64,000 nt of DNA from NCBI RefSeq assembly GCF_020515625.1, contig NZ_JAIWPJ010000001.1:248001-312000 (forward strand), given 5' to 3'. Origin of the DNA: Natrinema amylolyticum (lineage in GTDB: Archaea > Halobacteriota > Halobacteria > Halobacteriales > Natrialbaceae). This document shows positions 61,624 through 64,000 of this stretch, piece by piece (positions within the stretch are counted from its first letter, which is position 1; every line of letters begins with the position of its first letter). A program made the position numbers and the translations under genes. The notes under the pieces were generated by a model that made no database searches, was not told the DNA's origin, and saw only the letters and a list, made by a program, of their open reading frames with translations.

Positions 61624-62334
61624 ATGAGCGGACGCGGACCGAAACGGGAACTCGCGGAGAAGATCGCCGGGGAGATCACGCTGAGCGAAGACCCCGGTGC
61701 CACGCTGCGCAAGTGGCGAACCGACTTCGACGTGTCACAGACGGATCTCGCGGCCGAACTCGAGGTCTCGTCGTCGGTCATCTCCGACTACGAGAGCGGT
61801 CGCCGCGAGAGCCCCGGCATCGGCGTCGTCGGACGACTCGTCGACGGGCTGCTCGCGATCGACGAGCGCCGCGGCGGCGAGCGCATCCGGCAGTACGGCC
61901 GGGTCCTCTCGGCGGGCTTTGAGAGCGACGTCGTCTACGACCTCCGAGAGTACGCCACGTCGCTCCCGCTGCGCCGGCTGTACGACGACCTCGAGGCGAC
62001 CGAAGTGGCCTCGAGCGGCACCGAGCAGGTCAGCGGCCACACGGTCATCGACAGCATCGAGGCGATCACGCGCCTCTCGAGCGAGGAGTTCTTTCGCCTC
62101 TACGGCCAGAGCACGAACCGCGTCCTCGTGTTCACGAACGTCACGCAGGGCGAGGGCGTCGGCATCGCGCTGCGAGTGATCAATCCGACGCCGAACGCCG
62201 TGATCCTCCACGGGCTCGAGGAGGAGGACCTCTGGGATCACGCGAAGGAACTCGCGCGCATCGACGGCTACTCGCTGGCCGTCACCTCGGCCCCGCTCGA
62301 CGACGTGCTCGAGCATCTTATGACGCTTGAGTAG
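61624..62334 (+). CDS. Xre-type HTH transcriptional regulator (archaeal, two-domain)
   Basis: A 236-residue protein. Residues about 20-70 are a lambda-repressor-like helix-turn-helix (GATLRKWRTDFDVSQTDLAAELEVSSSVISDYESGRRESPGIGVVGRLVDGLL). The C-terminal 130 residues are an alpha/beta domain found in conserved archaeal regulators (SGHTVIDSIEAITRLSSEEFFRLYGQSTNRVLVFTNVTQGEGVGIALRVINP). The ligand and targets are unknown. Wide conservation in euryarchaea suggests a core function. Confidence 0.88.
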   Translation: MSGRGPKRELAEKIAGEITLSEDPGATLRKWRTDFDVSQTDLAAELEVSSSVISDYESGRRESPGIGVVGRLVDGLLAIDERRGGERIRQYGRVLSAGFESDVVYDLREYATSLPLRRLYDDLEATEVASSGTEQVSGHTVIDSIEAITRLSSEEFFRLYGQSTNRVLVFTNVTQGEGVGIALRVINPTPNAVILHGLEEEDLWDHAKELARIDGYSLAVTSAPLDDVLEHLMTLE

Positions 62335-62556
62335 GATCCCCCGGTTCTTTGCTGCGGTGTTCGGGTCGCCTCCTGTCGAGAATATTTCCGTCTCACGCGT
62401 CTCGCGTGTCTCGCTCGCGTTCGGCCCCCTCTCGAGCGGGCGAGCGCCTCGGGAGCGGGGAAGGCGAGAGAGTGAGAGTCGGCGGGGAGCGAACGACGGA
62501 ACGGCGCGATCGCTACGGAACTGAGAGGGAATCAGAATCGAAGACGGAACCGCAGG

Positions 62557-62940
62557 TCAGGCGATCTGGTCTTCGTACTCGTCAGCGGTCAGCAGGTCCT
62601 CGAGTTCGTCGAGGTCGTCGGCCTCGATCTCGAGCATCCAGCCCTCGCCGAAGGGGTCCTCGTTGACGAGTTCGGGGGCGTCGAAGAGGGCCTCGTTGAT
62701 GGCCGTGACCTCGCCGCCGACGGGCGCGTAGAGATCGGAGACGGCCTTGATCGATTCCACGACGCCGAACTCCGCTTCTTGGTCGAGTTCGTCGCCCTCG
62801 TCGGGGAGTTCGACGAAGACCACGTCGCCGAGTTCGTCCTGTGCGAAGTCGGAGATGCCCACGCGGACGAGGCCGTCGGTCTCGAGTGCCCACTCGTGCG
62901 ATTCCAGGTACCGTCTATCGTCGGGAACGTCGAAGCTCAT
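62557..62940 (-). CDS. gcvH: Glycine cleavage system H protein
   Basis: A 127-residue lipoyl carrier. [20 protein letters not shown] is the standard opening, [20 protein letters not shown] the first half, and [21 protein letters not shown] the lipoyl site (Lys65). The C-terminal part ([33 protein letters not shown]) is normal. It shuttles the aminomethyl group between P, T and L proteins. Its ATG overlaps the stop codon of gcvT by one base (TAATG), so the two are an operon. Confidence 0.96.
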   Translation of the reverse strand: MSFDVPDDRRYLESHEWALETDGLVRVGISDFAQDELGDVVFVELPDEGDELDQEAEFGVVESIKAVSDLYAPVGGEVTAINEALFDAPELVNEDPFGEGWMLEIEADDLDELEDLLTADEYEDQIA

Positions 62941-64000
62941 TATACTGTGTCGATGAAAGGTGTGGTTTCGACTCTCGCTTTCTTCGATTGACCGCGGACG
63001 ACGACCTGCAGGGTGGTCCCCGGCTCCGCGTACTCGACCGGCACGTACCCGAGGCCGATCGGCTGCTCGAGGGTCGGGCTCATCGTCCCGCTGGTGACGG
63101 TGCCGATCACCCGGCTCTCGGTCGTCGTGATGTCGTAGCCGTGTCTAGGGACGCCGCGGTCGATCAACTGGAAGCCGACGAGTCGCTCGTCGACGCCGGC
63201 CTCCTCGATCGCCGCCAGTGCGTCCCGGCCCACGAACTCGGTCTCGAGCGCGACGGTAAAGCCGATGCCGGCCTCGTATGGCGTCCGCGGGTTCGAGTCG
63301 GGGTGGAAGTCCTGTCCGGCGAGCAGCAACCCGGCCTCGATGCGGAGCGTATCGCGTGCACCCAACCCGCAGGGTTGACAGTCGAACGCCGTCCAGATGT
63401 CCGTCGCCGCCGCCCAGGGAACGATCAGTTCGAAGCCGTCCTCGCCCGTGTAGCCCGTCCGGGCCGTCCAGCAATCGACGCCATCGATCGCCGCGTACCG
63501 GGCCTCGAACCGGTCGAGGTCGGCGACGGATTCCGCAGTGACGCCCTCGACGATGCCGACCGCGTTCGGCCCCTGCACGGCGAACATGGCGTACTCGTCG
63601 GTCCGGTTGTCGACGGTCGCCTCGAGACCCCACTCGTTGCGGTAACTGATCCACCGTTCGTGGGTCGCCTCGTCGGTGCCGGCGTTGGGGACGAACAGGT
63701 ACGTCGCGGTGGCGTCGCCGTCGCCGCGGGATTCCGGCGTCTCGCCCTCGTCGGGCAACCGATAGACGACGGTGTCGTCGATGATGATCCCGTCCTCGTC
63801 GGTGATCGCCGCGTACTGCGAGTCGCCGACTGCGAGCCGGGAGACGTCGTTCGAGGTGAGCCGCTGCATCAACTCGGTCGCGTCGGGGCCGGTGACGTGA
63901 ATCTGGCCCATATGCGAGACGTCGAAGATCCCGACGTCCTCCCGCACGGCCGCGTGCTCCGTCTGAATCGAATCGAACTCCACCGGCATGTCCCAGCCGC
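62940..64000 (-). CDS. gcvT: Glycine cleavage system T protein (aminomethyltransferase), 5' truncated
   Basis: The tetrahydrofolate-dependent T protein, visible for about 353 residues. The frame continues through the right edge: codons before the ATG at 63989 read GWD, giving [20 protein letters not shown], the usual N-terminal motif, so the true start is outside. Folate and aminomethyl features include [52 protein letters not shown] and [19 protein letters not shown]. It is first in the visible order gcvT-gcvH; gcvP is not in the window. Confidence 0.95.
   Translation of the reverse strand, partial: GWDMPVEFDSIQTEHAAVREDVGIFDVSHMGQIHVTGPDATELMQRLTSNDVSRLAVGDSQYAAITDEDGIIIDDTVVYRLPDEGETPESRGDGDATATYLFVPNAGTDEATHERWISYRNEWGLEATVDNRTDEYAMFAVQGPNAVGIVEGVTAESVADLDRFEARYAAIDGVDCWTARTGYTGEDGFELIVPWAAATDIWTAFDCQPCGLGARDTLRIEAGLLLAGQDFHPDSNPRTPYEAGIGFTVALETEFVGRDALAAIEEAGVDERLVGFQLIDRGVPRHGYDITTTESRVIGTVTSGTMSPTLEQPIGLGYVPVEYAEPGTTLQVVVRGQSKKARVETTPFIDTV

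Noticed and set aside
1-64000. CRISPR arrays, cas genes, transposases, restriction-modification genes and replication origins
   Set aside because: None of these was seen: there is no spaced repeat array, no cas or Orc1/Cdc6 gene, no transposase or methyltransferase motifs.

Overview
The window is chromosomal DNA of an extremely halophilic archaeon (class Halobacteria; gene content fits the Natrialbaceae, but that family call is inference). The support is high GC, very acidic proteins, archaeal machinery (gyrase plus topoisomerase VI, 20S proteasome, RFC large subunit, type III RuBisCO) and haloarchaeal families (HalOD1, HTH_10 'Bat-like' regulators). Several genes have a TATA-like box about 22-30 nt before the start codon, as expected for leaderless transcripts. 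There is no integrase, transposase, CRISPR array or rRNA.

Layout. 1-5.6 kb: truncated acyltransferase, zinc-ribbon membrane protein, type II NADH dehydrogenase-like enzyme, then arginase divergent from a DtxR/MntR-type regulator with a palindrome between them, and a winged-helix regulator. 5.7-11.7 kb (minus): gyrB-gyrA and overlapping psmA-psmB. 12-20 kb (plus): Nramp-like transporter, TauE/SafE permease, universal stress protein, SPW membrane protein, a coupled SGNH-like/K+-channel-like pair, a dihydrolipoamide dehydrogenase-like flavoprotein and a DsrE-like protein. 20.3-23.9 kb: top6B-top6A. 24-26.5 kb: zinc-ribbon and small membrane proteins and an MBL hydrolase.

26.6-34.1 kb: a compact set resembling the bacterial 'ebo' cluster. 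It has a TatD hydrolase, two TIM-barrel sugar isomerases, an EboC-like UbiA prenyltransferase and a FAH-fold protein on the minus strand, and divergently an inositol-3-phosphate synthase-family protein and an alkaline phosphatase/phosphodiesterase. The cyclitol-phosphate synthase sits where ebo clusters carry the dehydroquinate synthase-like EboD. 34.2-35.4 kb: tRNA-Glu(UUC) followed by copies of its own 3' end (an integration scar). 35.5-46 kb: Lrp, HalOD1, MOSC, an HTH regulator, small zinc proteins, a second UbiA enzyme, sucCD, an acidic disordered protein and RuBisCO. 46-51.5 kb: haloalkane dehalogenase-like protein and a biotin operon, bioB-bioU-like-bioF-bioD, with no bioA.

51.8-57 kb: rfcL and a GCS2-like gene, separated by an AT-rich island of about 1.9 kb (HalOD1, HTH_10 regulator, CheY-like receiver). 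The island is bounded by 28-bp direct repeats, and two of its genes share a near-identical TATA-plus-palindrome element. 57-64 kb: Tat lipoprotein, CBS/CorC-type membrane protein, CinA-like protein, YdjM-like membrane protein, an Xre-type regulator, gcvH and the 5'-truncated gcvT.

The points most worth following are the ebo-like cluster with a MIPS-type enzyme, the BioU-type biotin operon with an atypical BioB, and the direct-repeat-flanked signalling island with its private promoter element.
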